From the NCBI RefSeq assembly GCF_025244865.1, contig NZ_CP104272.1, positions 2,666,001 to 2,730,000 on the forward strand: DNA of 64,000 nt. The letters are read 5' to 3'. The position numbers and the translations under genes are program-made. The notes under the pieces are model-generated. The model ran no database searches, was not told where the DNA came from, and saw nothing but the letters and a program-made list of their open reading frames with translations. Below, one piece after another: positions 1-7,653 of this stretch. The stretch is from Arthrobacter sp. zg-Y1110 (GTDB lineage: Bacteria > Actinomycetota > Actinomycetes > Actinomycetales > Micrococcaceae). Numbering within the stretch: position 1 is the stretch's first letter; each line of letters begins with the position of its first letter.

Positions 1-763
1 TGGGCGCAAGGGACAGGCAGAACCCGAAGGCGGCGAAGCTGAGGAACCCGGTGGTGGAGGCAATCCAGAACTGGGTACGCGCACGGTGGGAGACTGCGGG
101 CTTGCGGGGGCGCAGCATGGCCAGCGGCCGGCCTTCGGCCAGGGAAATGGCCGGGCGGGCCTTCAGCATGCAGAGCGGGATCAAAAGCGCCGTCAAGACC
201 GCCGAGTGGATCAGGAAGGGCGTCATGGTGGGTGCTGGCAGCAGGGACAGGAGCCCGCCGATGACCGGACCGGCCGCCACGCCGCCCGCCGAAACCAGCA
301 GGGTAAAACGGGTGGCCCATTCCGGTCGATGCGGCAGCAGTTCCCGCAGCGCAGCCGAGCTGGCACCGGTGGCCAGGGCAACCGAGGCGCCTTGGAGGGC
401 CCGTCCGAGCATCAGGGTCCCGACTCCGGTGGCGGTGCCGAAAATCAATCCGCCGGCCAGGGAAACCACGCCGGCCAGCACCAGTGCGGCGCGGCGGCCG
501 ATGTAGTCGGACCAATGGCCCACCAGCAGCAGGCCTGCAACCAGGACCAGGACGTAGGAGGTGAACGCCAGCGCTACGCCGAAGTAGGACAGGCCGAGGG
601 ACTGGCCCAGCAGCGGATACAGCGGGGTCGCGAGGTTGGCGCCGATCAACAGCGTGCTCATTACGGCCAGCGTCAGGAGCAGCCGGGGCCGGATGGCCGC
701 GTCCCACTCCTTCCGCCTGGTGCGGGCGGCGGGCTGCATGCGCAGCTCACTGAGCACTGTCAC
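1..763 (-). CDS. MFS transporter (N-terminal part, runs off the window)
   Basis: The minus strand is open from a GTG at 763 to the window edge, giving 254 codons of the N-terminal part. An AGGATGGAAG stretch just upstream can serve as ribosome binding site; a second in-frame GTG lies two codons later. The translation has a short charged N-terminus and a series of hydrophobic helices. The loop after the second helix reads GHWSDYIGRRAAL, the GxxSDxxGRR signature of the major facilitator superfamily. It should be an inner-membrane proton-driven exporter; the substrate cannot be read from sequence. It is divergent from an AsnC-type regulator, with a candidate operator between them, so it is probably that regulator's target (inference). 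Confidence 0.85.
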   Translation of the reverse strand, partial: MTVLSELRMQPAARTRRKEWDAAIRPRLLLTLAVMSTLLIGANLATPLYPLLGQSLGLSYFGVALAFTSYVLVLVAGLLLVGHWSDYIGRRAALVLAGVVSLAGGLIFGTATGVGTLMLGRALQGASVALATGASSAALRELLPHRPEWATRFTLLVSAGGVAAGPVIGGLLSLLPAPTMTPFLIHSAVLTALLIPLCMLKARPAISLAEGRPLAMLRPRKPAVSHRARTQFWIASTTGFLSFAAFGFCLSLAP

Positions 764-844
764 GGGGCACTTCCATCCTATTTGTAGCTAATGCCTCTAT
801 AGGATGATGTGTCACGGAGCAGGGCAGACACATTAGAGTGTTCT

Positions 845-878
845 TTTGATCGAATCGCTCAATATCGTTACGAGCAAA
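845..878. promoter_or_regulatory. Imperfect palindrome between MFS and AsnC genes (candidate operator)
   Basis: The arms TTTGATCG (845-852) and CGAGCAAA (871-878) match at 7 of 8 positions around a centre at 861.5, with weaker symmetry inside (4 of 9). The site is AT-rich compared with its surroundings. It lies 19 bases before the AsnC-family start codon and 82 bases from the divergent transporter start. Lrp/AsnC proteins commonly bind such sites in front of their own gene; binding here is inference. Confidence 0.45.
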
Positions 879-896
879 TGACAGGAGATGCGCTAG

Positions 897-1373
897 ATGG
901 CCAATCTGGACCCGCTGGACCGCCGGCTGCTGCTGGAACTGGTGCGGGATCCCCGGGCGCAGATCAGCGAACTGAGCGAGCGGCTCGGTGTTGCCCGCAA
1001 CACCGCCCAGGCCCACGTCCGGCACCTGCTGCGGGCCGGGGTCATCCGCCGGTCCGGGCGCGACGTCGATCTGACGCAGCTGGGCTATGACGTTCAGGCA
1101 TTCGTCACCATCGAAGTTAACCACCGTGAACTCGACGGCGTCATCTCCGGGCTTCGCACCCTCCCCCAGGTGCTGGAAGTGCACGAGATCTCCGGCCGCG
1201 GCGACGTGTGGTGCCGCCTGACCGCCACGGATACCCAGCAGCTGCAGCAGGCCCTGCGCTCCGTCCTTCGGATCAAGGGCGTGATCCGTACGGAAACGGT
1301 CCTGGCCCTGCACGAGCACATCCCGTACCGCACCGAACCACTGCTGGAAAAACTGGTCCCGCCGGCTCCCTGA
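897..1373 (+). CDS. Lrp/AsnC family transcriptional regulator
   Basis: 158 residues, the usual length for this family. Residues 3-60 form the N-terminal helix-turn-helix (LDPLDRRLLLELVRDPRAQI, then the recognition segment around VARNTAQAHVRHL). Residues 70-150 have the pattern of the RAM ligand-binding/oligomerisation domain, including a VLEVHEISGRGDVWCRL stretch. AGGAGA lies about 10 bases before the ATG. These proteins sense amino acids or related small molecules and act as dimers or octamers. The divergent MFS transporter and the palindrome in between suggest local control of export. The effector is unknown. Confidence 0.9.
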   Translation: MANLDPLDRRLLLELVRDPRAQISELSERLGVARNTAQAHVRHLLRAGVIRRSGRDVDLTQLGYDVQAFVTIEVNHRELDGVISGLRTLPQVLEVHEISGRGDVWCRLTATDTQQLQQALRSVLRIKGVIRTETVLALHEHIPYRTEPLLEKLVPPAP

Positions 1374-1391
1374 GTCCGCCGGCCGCCGATC

Positions 1392-2633
1392 CTATCGATC
1401 AGCGGCACGAAGCAGTCGCTGCGCCGCTGCAAGCCGGATCCCGGCATTCTGCGTCCGGCTTCTGCCGTTCGCGGCGCGGGCACCGGACACCAGGGTCAGC
1501 ACGACGCCGGCCGCCCTGGCGTTCAGCGCGGCCGGGTCCGCGGCATCCTCGAAGACCCGGCGGAAATCCGCCAGTGCCTGCCCCAGCTGCGGCCGGGATG
1601 GATTGGCTGCCGCAAGGACGGCCAGGTGCCCCAGCAGGCAGGCCAGGTCGTCAACCCGGCGGCCCGGGCCGAGACCGTCAATGTCGAGCAGCCCGGTGAC
1701 CCTGCCGCCGCTGAGCAGCAGGTTTCCTTCATGGAAGTCGCCGTGGACCGGCACCAGGGGGCCGGCCGGCGCCGATTCCACCACGTCCCGGATACCACCC
1801 GCCAGGTCGAAGATGCTGTCCCGTTCCCGGGGAAGGGCGGCCGCGGCAGCTCCGGCATAATCTACGGCCCGATCGGCCCAGGACCGGCGCAGCGGCAGGT
1901 CCAGTGCACCGGACGGCAATGCCTCCAGCAGGTCCAGAAGGACTTCGGGCCGCACGGCTGCGGCGTCCTCAACCAGCAGCCGGAAGAGGGACGTGCCGGG
2001 CAGTGCGCTGAGGATGACCGCCTCGGAGACGGGCGCGGAAGCACCGGGCAGGAGACGCGGGGCGGGCACGCCGCTGCCCTCGAGGAGCCGGTGGCGCCGG
2101 CGCAGGGCAGGCAGCTGCTCCCGCGGGAGGAGCTTCAGATATGCCTCGTCGTCCAGGTGCCGGGCCCGGACCACTGCCCGGCGCAGCGGCCGGTAGGCAA
2201 CGAGCGATAACCTCGCCGGTCCGCCCGCGCCAAACACGTCCTTCGCCACGGCACCGGCGTCGGTGGCCCAGGGCAGGGACCGGAGAACGGGGTCATGGGG
2301 GTGGAACCACAGCCGCAGGTCCAGTCCGGCGATCCGTGCCGGGGCGACGTCGGGACCGGCGGGTGCGGCATCCGCGGCGACGTCCCCTGTCGTGGCACCG
2401 AGGTGAAGGGTCAGGGCGGCATCGGTTGCCGGTCCAGGCCCGGTCCGGCGGCACTGGACCCGGTACAGGGCCGAAACAGCACCTCCCGGCCGGTGGTGGC
2501 TTCTCAGGTGTTCCCAGCGCTGAAGCCTCAGCCCGCGGGACCGAAGCAGGTCCTGCAGGGGTCCCCGCATCGCGGGGCCGGCCAGGACGGAGACAGCCTC
2601 CGCGGCCCGGCGGGGCCTGGACTCGACCGGCAC
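1392..2633 (-). CDS. Aminoglycoside phosphotransferase-family protein
   Basis: 413 residues. The C-terminal half is a kinase-like APH/choline-kinase fold: HGDFHEGN at about 297-304 is the Brenner-type catalytic motif and LLDIDGLGPG at about 315-324 supplies the metal-binding Asp. The N-terminal about 150 residues are less typical and may be a divergent N-lobe; EAYLKLLPRE near 163-172 could hold the ATP-binding Lys. The substrate cannot be told: the family includes antibiotic, choline, fructosamine and homoserine kinases, and there is no resistance context here. Its start is 30 bases from the stop of the upstream membrane-protein gene on the same strand, so the two may be cotranscribed. Its 3' end faces the AsnC gene, with an 18-base gap. 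Confidence 0.75.
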   Translation of the reverse strand: MPVESRPRRAAEAVSVLAGPAMRGPLQDLLRSRGLRLQRWEHLRSHHRPGGAVSALYRVQCRRTGPGPATDAALTLHLGATTGDVAADAAPAGPDVAPARIAGLDLRLWFHPHDPVLRSLPWATDAGAVAKDVFGAGGPARLSLVAYRPLRRAVVRARHLDDEAYLKLLPREQLPALRRRHRLLEGSGVPAPRLLPGASAPVSEAVILSALPGTSLFRLLVEDAAAVRPEVLLDLLEALPSGALDLPLRRSWADRAVDYAGAAAAALPRERDSIFDLAGGIRDVVESAPAGPLVPVHGDFHEGNLLLSGGRVTGLLDIDGLGPGRRVDDLACLLGHLAVLAAANPSRPQLGQALADFRRVFEDAADPAALNARAAGVVLTLVSGARAANGRSRTQNAGIRLAAAQRLLRAADR

Positions 2634-2663
2634 GGCAGGCGCCGCGGCCTTTCTTGTCGGTGC

Positions 2664-3734
2664 CTAGGCCCGCCGGCGCTGCAGGACGTCGTCGAGGTTG
2701 ATTTTGCCGGTCTCCGGGCGTGCCTGCTCGGCCTGCGCGGGGGCGGGAGCTGTGGTGGGACGCAACGGAGTCTTGGTCAGGGACCGGGGGGTTTCAGGAA
2801 GGACGATCGGTTCGGGCGCCGGACGCTCTGCCTTGGGTGCATCTACATAAATGGGCTTGGGGAGCTCTACGGGCTGCCACGGCGTGGTGCTGGGCCTGGC
2901 CGGGGGCTGGACGGCGGCTGCTGCCACCTTCAGGGCTTCGGTGCGCAGCTCCTCGGCGGTAACGCGGGCAGGGGCTCCTGCCGCGGCCGCCGGGCTTTCG
3001 TCAGGCACGGCGGCAGACTCGCGGTCAAAGAGCACGGTTTCGGGCTGCGGCTCAGTCTCCGGCGCCTGGACTGCGGGTGCCGGAAGCTCGTTGGGTTCGG
3101 CGGCTGCCCGGTTCTGCGTGCGGCGGGGCTCCGGTCCCATGGCGGCACGGAAAGCATCTTCCATCCGGCGCCGGCGGTCACGCAGGGCGATCGTGCGGAG
3201 CATCGCAACCACCGCTGCCACAGCGGCCAGGCCGGCCGCGGGAACGAGCCAGGACACGGCGGTGAAGGCTGCAAGCAGTGTCCCGACCACAACGGCAAGG
3301 ACGCCAAGCAGGCCGCTGGCTGCCAGGACTGTCCGGCCGGTGCGGATCCGGAAAGCCGGTGCCTGCTGCGCCGGGCGCAGGGCTGGCTGGTCGTGGCTCT
3401 GGAACTGTGTTGCCCCGCCCCCGCTGGGTGTAGTGCTGATGTTGTTCATGATGATCCCCTGGGACCCCTTGTCCGGTGAGGCGGGCGGGCGGATGGTGTT
3501 GGCGGCTGGACGGTCGGCGGCAACTGCTGCCGGTGCCGTAGACGGTGCTGCTGTCTGCGCTGCCGTTTGGGTTGCGGTCTGGGCGATTGCCTCGGCCGCG
3601 GAAGTAGCTGGACGACGGAAGAAATACGGACCTACCCACACCAGCCAGAGCGCAACGGCCAATGCCAGCACCAGTGAGCTGTTCAGAGACCCGTTCAGTG
3701 ACGCGATCAATGAGCTGTTAAGAGGGAAGTCCAC
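2664..3734 (-). CDS. Membrane protein of unknown function with Ala/Pro-rich tail
   Basis: 356 residues, family not recognised. A hydrophobic helix lies at about 20-40. A low-complexity Ala/Thr/Gln stretch follows at about 43-75. Two adjacent helices sit at about 136-158 and 160-180, followed at once by an arginine cluster (RDRRRR) that should face the cytoplasm. The remaining about 170 residues are Ala/Pro/Glu-rich and probably disordered. The extreme N-terminus repeats an SLNxSL pattern, so a later start cannot be excluded. It lies between a GNAT acetyltransferase gene and a phosphotransferase gene, both on the same strand. Confidence 0.7.
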   Translation of the reverse strand: MDFPLNSSLIASLNGSLNSSLVLALAVALWLVWVGPYFFRRPATSAAEAIAQTATQTAAQTAAPSTAPAAVAADRPAANTIRPPASPDKGSQGIIMNNISTTPSGGGATQFQSHDQPALRPAQQAPAFRIRTGRTVLAASGLLGVLAVVVGTLLAAFTAVSWLVPAAGLAAVAAVVAMLRTIALRDRRRRMEDAFRAAMGPEPRRTQNRAAAEPNELPAPAVQAPETEPQPETVLFDRESAAVPDESPAAAAGAPARVTAEELRTEALKVAAAAVQPPARPSTTPWQPVELPKPIYVDAPKAERPAPEPIVLPETPRSLTKTPLRPTTAPAPAQAEQARPETGKINLDDVLQRRRA

Positions 3735-3815
3735 ACTTACGACCGTAGAAGCTCCGGGCGCCCGGTACGTGCATTACGTTCGGTGTGTCGGCGTGTCTGC
3801 TGTGAAAGTTGTTGC

Positions 3816-4430
3816 CTATCGTGCCCGGCGGGACTTCCAGCGGTTCAACAGCCCCTCCGGCACCTCCTCCGCCGTGAGCGCAAAGCTCCGGTGGTCGGCC
3901 CATTTACCGTCGATATGGAGGTAACGCTCGCGCAGTCCCTCGTCCCGGAATCCGAGCTTTTCCACCACCCGGAGACTCGGGCCGTTCTCCGGACGGATGT
4001 TGATTTCCATCCGGTGCAGGGCCAGGGCCTGGAAACAGTGGTCGGTTGCCAGCGCCACCGCCGTGGGCACGATTCCGAGCCCTGCCCTGCCCTGGTCCAC
4101 CCAGTATCCAAGGGTTGCCATGCGCGCGGACCCCCACACAATGGTGGACACGGTCAGCTGCCCCACAATTGCCGGCTGCCGCGCGGGATCCTGCCGCTCC
4201 GTAATGAGGAACGGCAGCGCAGAGTCCTGCCGTGCCTGGCGGTTGAGGCTGCGCACCATGTCACCGTAGGTCGGCGGTTCGCCGCCCGGGACGGGATTGC
4301 TGGCCTCCCACGGGCCTACCCAGCGGGCGTTCCGGGAACGGACCTCTGTCCATTCCCGCCGGTCACGGTGCCGGATCGGCCGGAGAATGACGTCGTCGCT
4401 CTCCAGCGTCACCGGCCATGAAGCCCGCAT
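3816..4430 (-). CDS. GNAT N-acetyltransferase, RimJ/RimL-like
   Basis: 204 residues. The start of the fold reads VILRPIRHRDRREW, typical of RimJ/RimL-type GNATs. LGYWVDQGRAGLGIVPTAVA (about 118-137) is a variant of the acetyl-CoA pyrophosphate-binding loop. The late motif NIRPENGPSLRVVEKLGFRDEG matches the conserved 'N..S..v.eklGF..eG' segment. These enzymes acetylate protein N-termini or small amines; the substrate is not predictable. The gene begins 6 bases after the galU stop codon and is probably cotranscribed with galU. Confidence 0.85.
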   Translation of the reverse strand: MRASWPVTLESDDVILRPIRHRDRREWTEVRSRNARWVGPWEASNPVPGGEPPTYGDMVRSLNRQARQDSALPFLITERQDPARQPAIVGQLTVSTIVWGSARMATLGYWVDQGRAGLGIVPTAVALATDHCFQALALHRMEINIRPENGPSLRVVEKLGFRDEGLRERYLHIDGKWADHRSFALTAEEVPEGLLNRWKSRRAR

Positions 4431-4436
4431 GGGGTA

Positions 4437-5342
4437 TTAGTCTTCGAGCGTGCTGGTGAAATCCTTCAGCCAGTCCCGAAGGGCCGGGCCGAGGTCTTCA
4501 CGTTCGGAGGCCAGGGACACCACTGCCTTGAGGTAGCTCAGCTTGTCACCGGTGTCATAGCGGCGGCCGCGGAAGACCACGCCGTAGACTCCGGACCCTT
4601 CGCCGTCGGCAGCGGCCAGCGTCTGCAGCGCGTCCGTAAGCTGGATTTCCCCGCCGCGGCCGGGGCCGGTTTCTTCGAGGACACCGAAGACCGAGGGGTG
4701 CAGTACATAGCGGCCGATCACGGCCAGGTTGGAGGGTGCGTCCTCGACGTCGGGCTTCTCGACGAGTTTGTTGACCCGGACGTAGTCCTCGCCCTCGACC
4801 ACGGAGATGTCCGCACAGCCGTAGGCACTGATCTGTTCCGGATCAACCTCGATCAGGGCAATGACGGATCCGCCCGTCTTTGCCTGGACCTCGACCATCT
4901 TTCCCAGCAGCTCGTCGCGGGCATCGATCAGGTCATCGCCCAGCAGGACGGCGAAGGGCTCGTCGCCGATATGCAGCTTGGCGCGCAGCACCGCGTGGCC
5001 CAGGCCCTTGGGATCGCCCTGGCGGAGGTAGTGGATTTCGCCCAGCTCGGAGGCTGCCCGCACCATCGCAAGCTTTTCGTGGTCGCCCTTGTCTTCCAGC
5101 GTCTTCTCGATGAAGGGGACACGGTCAAAGTGATCTTCGAGGGAGCGCTTGTTCCGCCCCGTGATCATCAGGATGTCCGGCATGCCCGCGTTAACGGCTT
5201 CTTCAACCACGTACTGAATCGCCGGCTTGTCCACCACCGGGAGCATTTCCTTCGGCATCGCCTTGGTGGCAGGGAGGAAGCGGGTACCGAGACCTGCTGC
5301 GGGGATTACGGCTTTGGTTATGGAGGGGCGTGACGTCGTCAT
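4437..5342 (-). CDS. galU: UTP-glucose-1-phosphate uridylyltransferase
   Basis: 301 residues, the normal GalU length. The N-terminal nucleotide-binding signature GLGTRFLPATKAMPKEMLPV is intact and is followed by DKPAIQYVVEEA. The sugar-binding VEKPD motif and the late GRRYDTGDKLSYLKA segment are also present. The cytoplasmic enzyme makes UDP-glucose from UTP and glucose-1-phosphate, feeding cell-envelope polysaccharides and glycolipids. It is divergent from the 5-formyl-THF cyclo-ligase gene. The 67-base intergenic region carries two short palindromes lying 15-52 bases upstream of the galU start codon. Confidence 0.96.
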   Translation of the reverse strand: MTTSRPSITKAVIPAAGLGTRFLPATKAMPKEMLPVVDKPAIQYVVEEAVNAGMPDILMITGRNKRSLEDHFDRVPFIEKTLEDKGDHEKLAMVRAASELGEIHYLRQGDPKGLGHAVLRAKLHIGDEPFAVLLGDDLIDARDELLGKMVEVQAKTGGSVIALIEVDPEQISAYGCADISVVEGEDYVRVNKLVEKPDVEDAPSNLAVIGRYVLHPSVFGVLEETGPGRGGEIQLTDALQTLAAADGEGSGVYGVVFRGRRYDTGDKLSYLKAVVSLASEREDLGPALRDWLKDFTSTLED

Positions 5343-5356
5343 AGTCGTAAGCGTAC

Positions 5357-5394
5357 CTAAGAGGTCTTAGATTGCACCAAATAAGCACGCTTAT
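5357..5394. promoter_or_regulatory. Two adjacent TAAG-N4-CTTA palindromes
   Basis: Site 1 is CTAAGA-GG-TCTTAG (5357-5370) and site 2 is ATAAGC-AC-GCTTAT (5381-5394). Both are perfect 6+6 palindromes with a 2-base centre, share the core TAAG-N4-CTTA, and have centres exactly 24 bases apart. They fill most of the region between the divergent galU and cyclo-ligase genes. Site 2 overlaps TTATAG, a possible -10 for the cyclo-ligase. A dimeric regulator binding both sites is inference. Confidence 0.5.
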
Positions 5395-5409
5395 AGAGAG
5401 AATGGGGGT

Positions 5410-6027
5410 ATGTGTGCGCTTGCGAAGGACCAGGCCCGAAAGGACTTCCTGCGACTGCGGCGGGAGTTGACCGCGGAGGACAGGGCCGAAGCGGTCCAGG
5501 GGCTGGCCCGCATCGGGCTGCGGGGGGTCCAGCAACGGGTACCCAGGGGCGGAACCGTGGCCGGCTACCTCTCCGTGGGGAGCGAGCCGGGCATGGATGC
5601 GCTGCTCTCCGGCCTGGTTAGGGCCGGGTACCGCGTGGTGGTCCCGGTGTGCGAACCCGAATGGCAGCTGTCATGGTCCGATTGGACCCCCGGGACGGAG
5701 TTGGTGCCTGGACTGCATGGTTCCCTGCTGGAACCCGCTGGGCAACGCTACGCCGCCTCCGACCTGCCGGAGCTGGGCCTTGTCCTTGTTCCCGCACTGG
5801 CCGCGGATTCCGCGGGCGGACGGATGGGCAAGGGCGGTGGCTACTATGACCGGTTCCTGGCCAAGCTGCGGGCGGACGGCAACCCTGCGGCTGCCGTCGC
5901 AGTGGTTTTCGAGCACGAATACGTTCCTGCCGGCAGCTTCGAAACCACTCCCCTGGACGCAGCCGTGGACGCCGTGCTCACCCCCGAAGCCTGGCGGCCT
6001 GTGCCATCGGAGCACATGTATACTTAG
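5410..6027 (+). CDS. 5-formyltetrahydrofolate cyclo-ligase
   Basis: 205 residues. The family signature GRMGKGGGYYDRFL is present at about 138-151, with the glycine-rich ATP-binding loop. The N-terminal basic stretch KDQARKDFLRLRRELT fits the usual R/K-rich start. The enzyme uses ATP to convert 5-formyl-THF to 5,10-methenyl-THF, returning folate to one-carbon metabolism. ATG at 5410 has GGGGG a few bases upstream. A CIRCE-like element that probably governs the next gene overlaps its stop codon. Confidence 0.92.
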   Translation: MCALAKDQARKDFLRLRRELTAEDRAEAVQGLARIGLRGVQQRVPRGGTVAGYLSVGSEPGMDALLSGLVRAGYRVVVPVCEPEWQLSWSDWTPGTELVPGLHGSLLEPAGQRYAASDLPELGLVLVPALAADSAGGRMGKGGGYYDRFLAKLRADGNPAAAVAVVFEHEYVPAGSFETTPLDAAVDAVLTPEAWRPVPSEHMYT

Positions 6028-6050
6028 CACTCAAGGCTTGAGAGTGCCAG
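6019..6050 (+). promoter_or_regulatory. Promoter -10 with CIRCE-like HrcA operator upstream of fmdB gene
   Basis: TATACT at 6019-6024 is a good -10 hexamer; no convincing -35 is seen. Directly over the expected start point lies TTAGCACTC (6024-6032), a 9-base spacer, then GAGTGCCAG (6042-6050). This matches the CIRCE layout TTAGCACTC-N9-GAGTGCTAA with two changes in the right arm. Both half-sites are identical to those of the second groES element in this window. A further GAGTGC half-site follows at about 6056-6061. Repression by HrcA is inference. Confidence 0.65.
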
Positions 6051-6081
6051 CTTTGAGAGTGCCCCAAGGAGGATTACCAGA

Positions 6082-6381
6082 GTGCCCACGTATGCCTACG
6101 CCTGCAAGGATTGCTCCCATTCGTTCGATATCCAGCAGTCCTTCAGTGAAGACTCCCTGACGGTCTGCCCCGAGTGCGGCGGCCGCCTGCGCAAGAAGTT
6201 CAACAGCGTCGGAGTTGTCTTCAAGGGTTCCGGTTTCTACCGCACCGATTCGCGCGAGGCTGCCTCCACGGTTCCTGCTGCCCCGTCCAAGACCGAGAGC
6301 TCGGCGGCACCGGCAACAACTTCCGGCAGCGGGACGTCCACGCCCGCAGCCGCCGCAGGCTCCGGCAGCGCCCAGCCGTAA
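6082..6381 (+). CDS. FmdB family zinc-ribbon protein
   Basis: 99 residues. The N-terminal about 50 residues are the FmdB/CxxC_CxxC_SSSS zinc ribbon: MPTYAYACKDC, then CPECGGRLRKKF, giving two CxxC pairs. The C-terminal half is a Ser/Ala/Pro-rich, probably disordered tail. It starts with GTG preceded by a strong AAGGAGG. Members are often called regulatory proteins, but the biochemical role is unsettled. The CIRCE-like element on its promoter suggests membership of the heat-shock/HrcA regulon. Confidence 0.9.
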   Translation: MPTYAYACKDCSHSFDIQQSFSEDSLTVCPECGGRLRKKFNSVGVVFKGSGFYRTDSREAASTVPAAPSKTESSAAPATTSGSGTSTPAAAAGSGSAQP

Positions 6382-6582
6382 GTCCTGCCGCCGGACCTGC
6401 TTCCCCGGCGGCATAGCCTCCAAGCCCTCCGGTCCTGCACCGGCCCGCGCGGCTTGCCTGCCCGTGCATCCACTGTGCACTGCGCCTCCACACCTGCCTT
6501 TCCGGCCGGACCGCTCCCGTGTACGTTGAGCCTTGCGCAGGCCAACCCCCTGTTACGGGGCGACTGCCGCTAGCGTCGTGCC

Positions 6583-7326
6583 ATGCCTTTTCGCCGCCGC
6601 TCTGCCAAGGTGCCCCCCGGTGCTGCTGCCTACCCGGGACAGTCGTTGCTTCCCGGCGGTCCCTTCTCGGGGATGCGCCGTTTCATTGTCCGTCACCGCC
6701 GCCTCCTGGCCGCCCTGGCCTGCTGCGCCGCCGCGGGGTCTGCGGTCGAAGCGCTGGTACCGGCGGCTGCGGAACGGACCGTGATTGTGCGCGCGGCCCG
6801 GGATTTGCCAGCCGGTACGGTGCTGGACTCCGGGAAGCTGGAAACTGTCCGCCTACCGGCTGAAGCCGTCCCGCCGGGTGCCCATGAACAGCCGGACTCG
6901 CTGGTGGGCAGGCGACTTGCTACGCCGCTGTTGCGCGGCAGCCCCGTCACGGACATTTCCCTGGCCGGTGCCGGACTTTTGGCCGGTGCCCCGCCCGGTT
7001 CCGTGGCCGTGCCGCTGCGCCCGGCGGACCCGTCCGTCCTCGATCTGCTGGGCCCTGGGCAACTCGTCAACGTTGTTGCGGGTGCTGAAGCAGCATGGGT
7101 GGGCGCCGAGTCGGGGCCATATGCGGGGGACGGGAGCAGCGCGGTGGTGCTGGCGTCCTCGGTGCCGGTGCTGTGGGTGTCCGGCGGCGAGCCCGCGGGC
7201 GGCGGCTGGCCGGGCAACGGCGGCGGAGACGGCCTGGTGGTGGTGGCCGCGGATCGGGAGAACGCTGCCCGCCTCACGGCGGCTTCGGGGAACGAAGGGA
7301 TCTATCTTGTCCTGACGGACGGCTAG
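6583..7326 (+). CDS. SAF-domain protein (CpaB/RcpC-like)
   Basis: 247 residues. A basic N-terminus is followed by one membrane helix at about 33-55 (HRRLLAALACCAAAGSAVEAL). An SAF domain comes next: TVIVRAARDLPAGTVLDSGKLETVRLP, then LVGRRLATPLLRGSPVT. The C-terminal part has the 'VAVPLRPADPSVLDLLGPGQLVNVV' pattern of RcpC/CpaB pilus-assembly proteins. In Flp/tad systems CpaB sits in the envelope and helps pilus assembly, but no tad gene is seen nearby, so this looks like an orphan member. The 201 bases upstream hold no other gene; a short CCCC-N6-GGGG hairpin lies near 6548-6560. Confidence 0.75.
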   Translation: MPFRRRSAKVPPGAAAYPGQSLLPGGPFSGMRRFIVRHRRLLAALACCAAAGSAVEALVPAAAERTVIVRAARDLPAGTVLDSGKLETVRLPAEAVPPGAHEQPDSLVGRRLATPLLRGSPVTDISLAGAGLLAGAPPGSVAVPLRPADPSVLDLLGPGQLVNVVAGAEAAWVGAESGPYAGDGSSAVVLASSVPVLWVSGGEPAGGGWPGNGGGDGLVVVAADRENAARLTAASGNEGIYLVLTDG

Positions 7327-7347
7327 CGGCGGCAAGGCGGGAGGCGG

Positions 7348-7650
7348 TTACCCCCAGTGCGGAGGCCGCTGCTCCCGGAGCCAGGATTCGCTGTCTTCCG
7401 TGCTGTCGCCCCAGGCCCGGGGATCATCTTCCTTGGCGACGACGGGCAACAACCCGGCCGGCCCGCCGGGTCCGGGCGAAACCGCACGGCGGTTTCCGCG
7501 CCTGCGGGTGCCGGTGCTGCCGCTGCTGTTGGTGCTGGTGTTGGTGCTGCCGTCCGTGGACGGGCGTTCGCCCGCCGCGGCCGTGTTGCCGGTCCCCGAG
7601 GCCGCGGCGGTCTCCTCCGCCGCGGCCTTCCCTGTGGGTTCCTTAGTCAT
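7348..7650 (-). CDS. Small acidic protein coupled to the helicase-like gene
   Basis: 100 residues, function unknown. The first about 50 residues are a low-complexity Ala/Thr/Ser/Gly segment. A short basic patch (TRRRGNRR) follows. The end is the best-defined part: EDDPRAWGDSTEDSESWLREQ then PPHWG at the C-terminus. Its ATG lies only 3 bases after the stop of the large helicase-like gene, which argues for translational coupling and a shared function. The open frame, in-register start and coupling are seen; that the gene is expressed is inference. Confidence 0.65.
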   Translation of the reverse strand: MTKEPTGKAAAEETAAASGTGNTAAAGERPSTDGSTNTSTNSSGSTGTRRRGNRRAVSPGPGGPAGLLPVVAKEDDPRAWGDSTEDSESWLREQRPPHWG

Positions 7651-7653
7651 CGC

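Noticed and set aside
2295..3479. Plus-strand open frame of 394 codons
   Set aside because: Gly/Arg/Cys-rich shadow opposite the phosphotransferase and membrane-protein genes.
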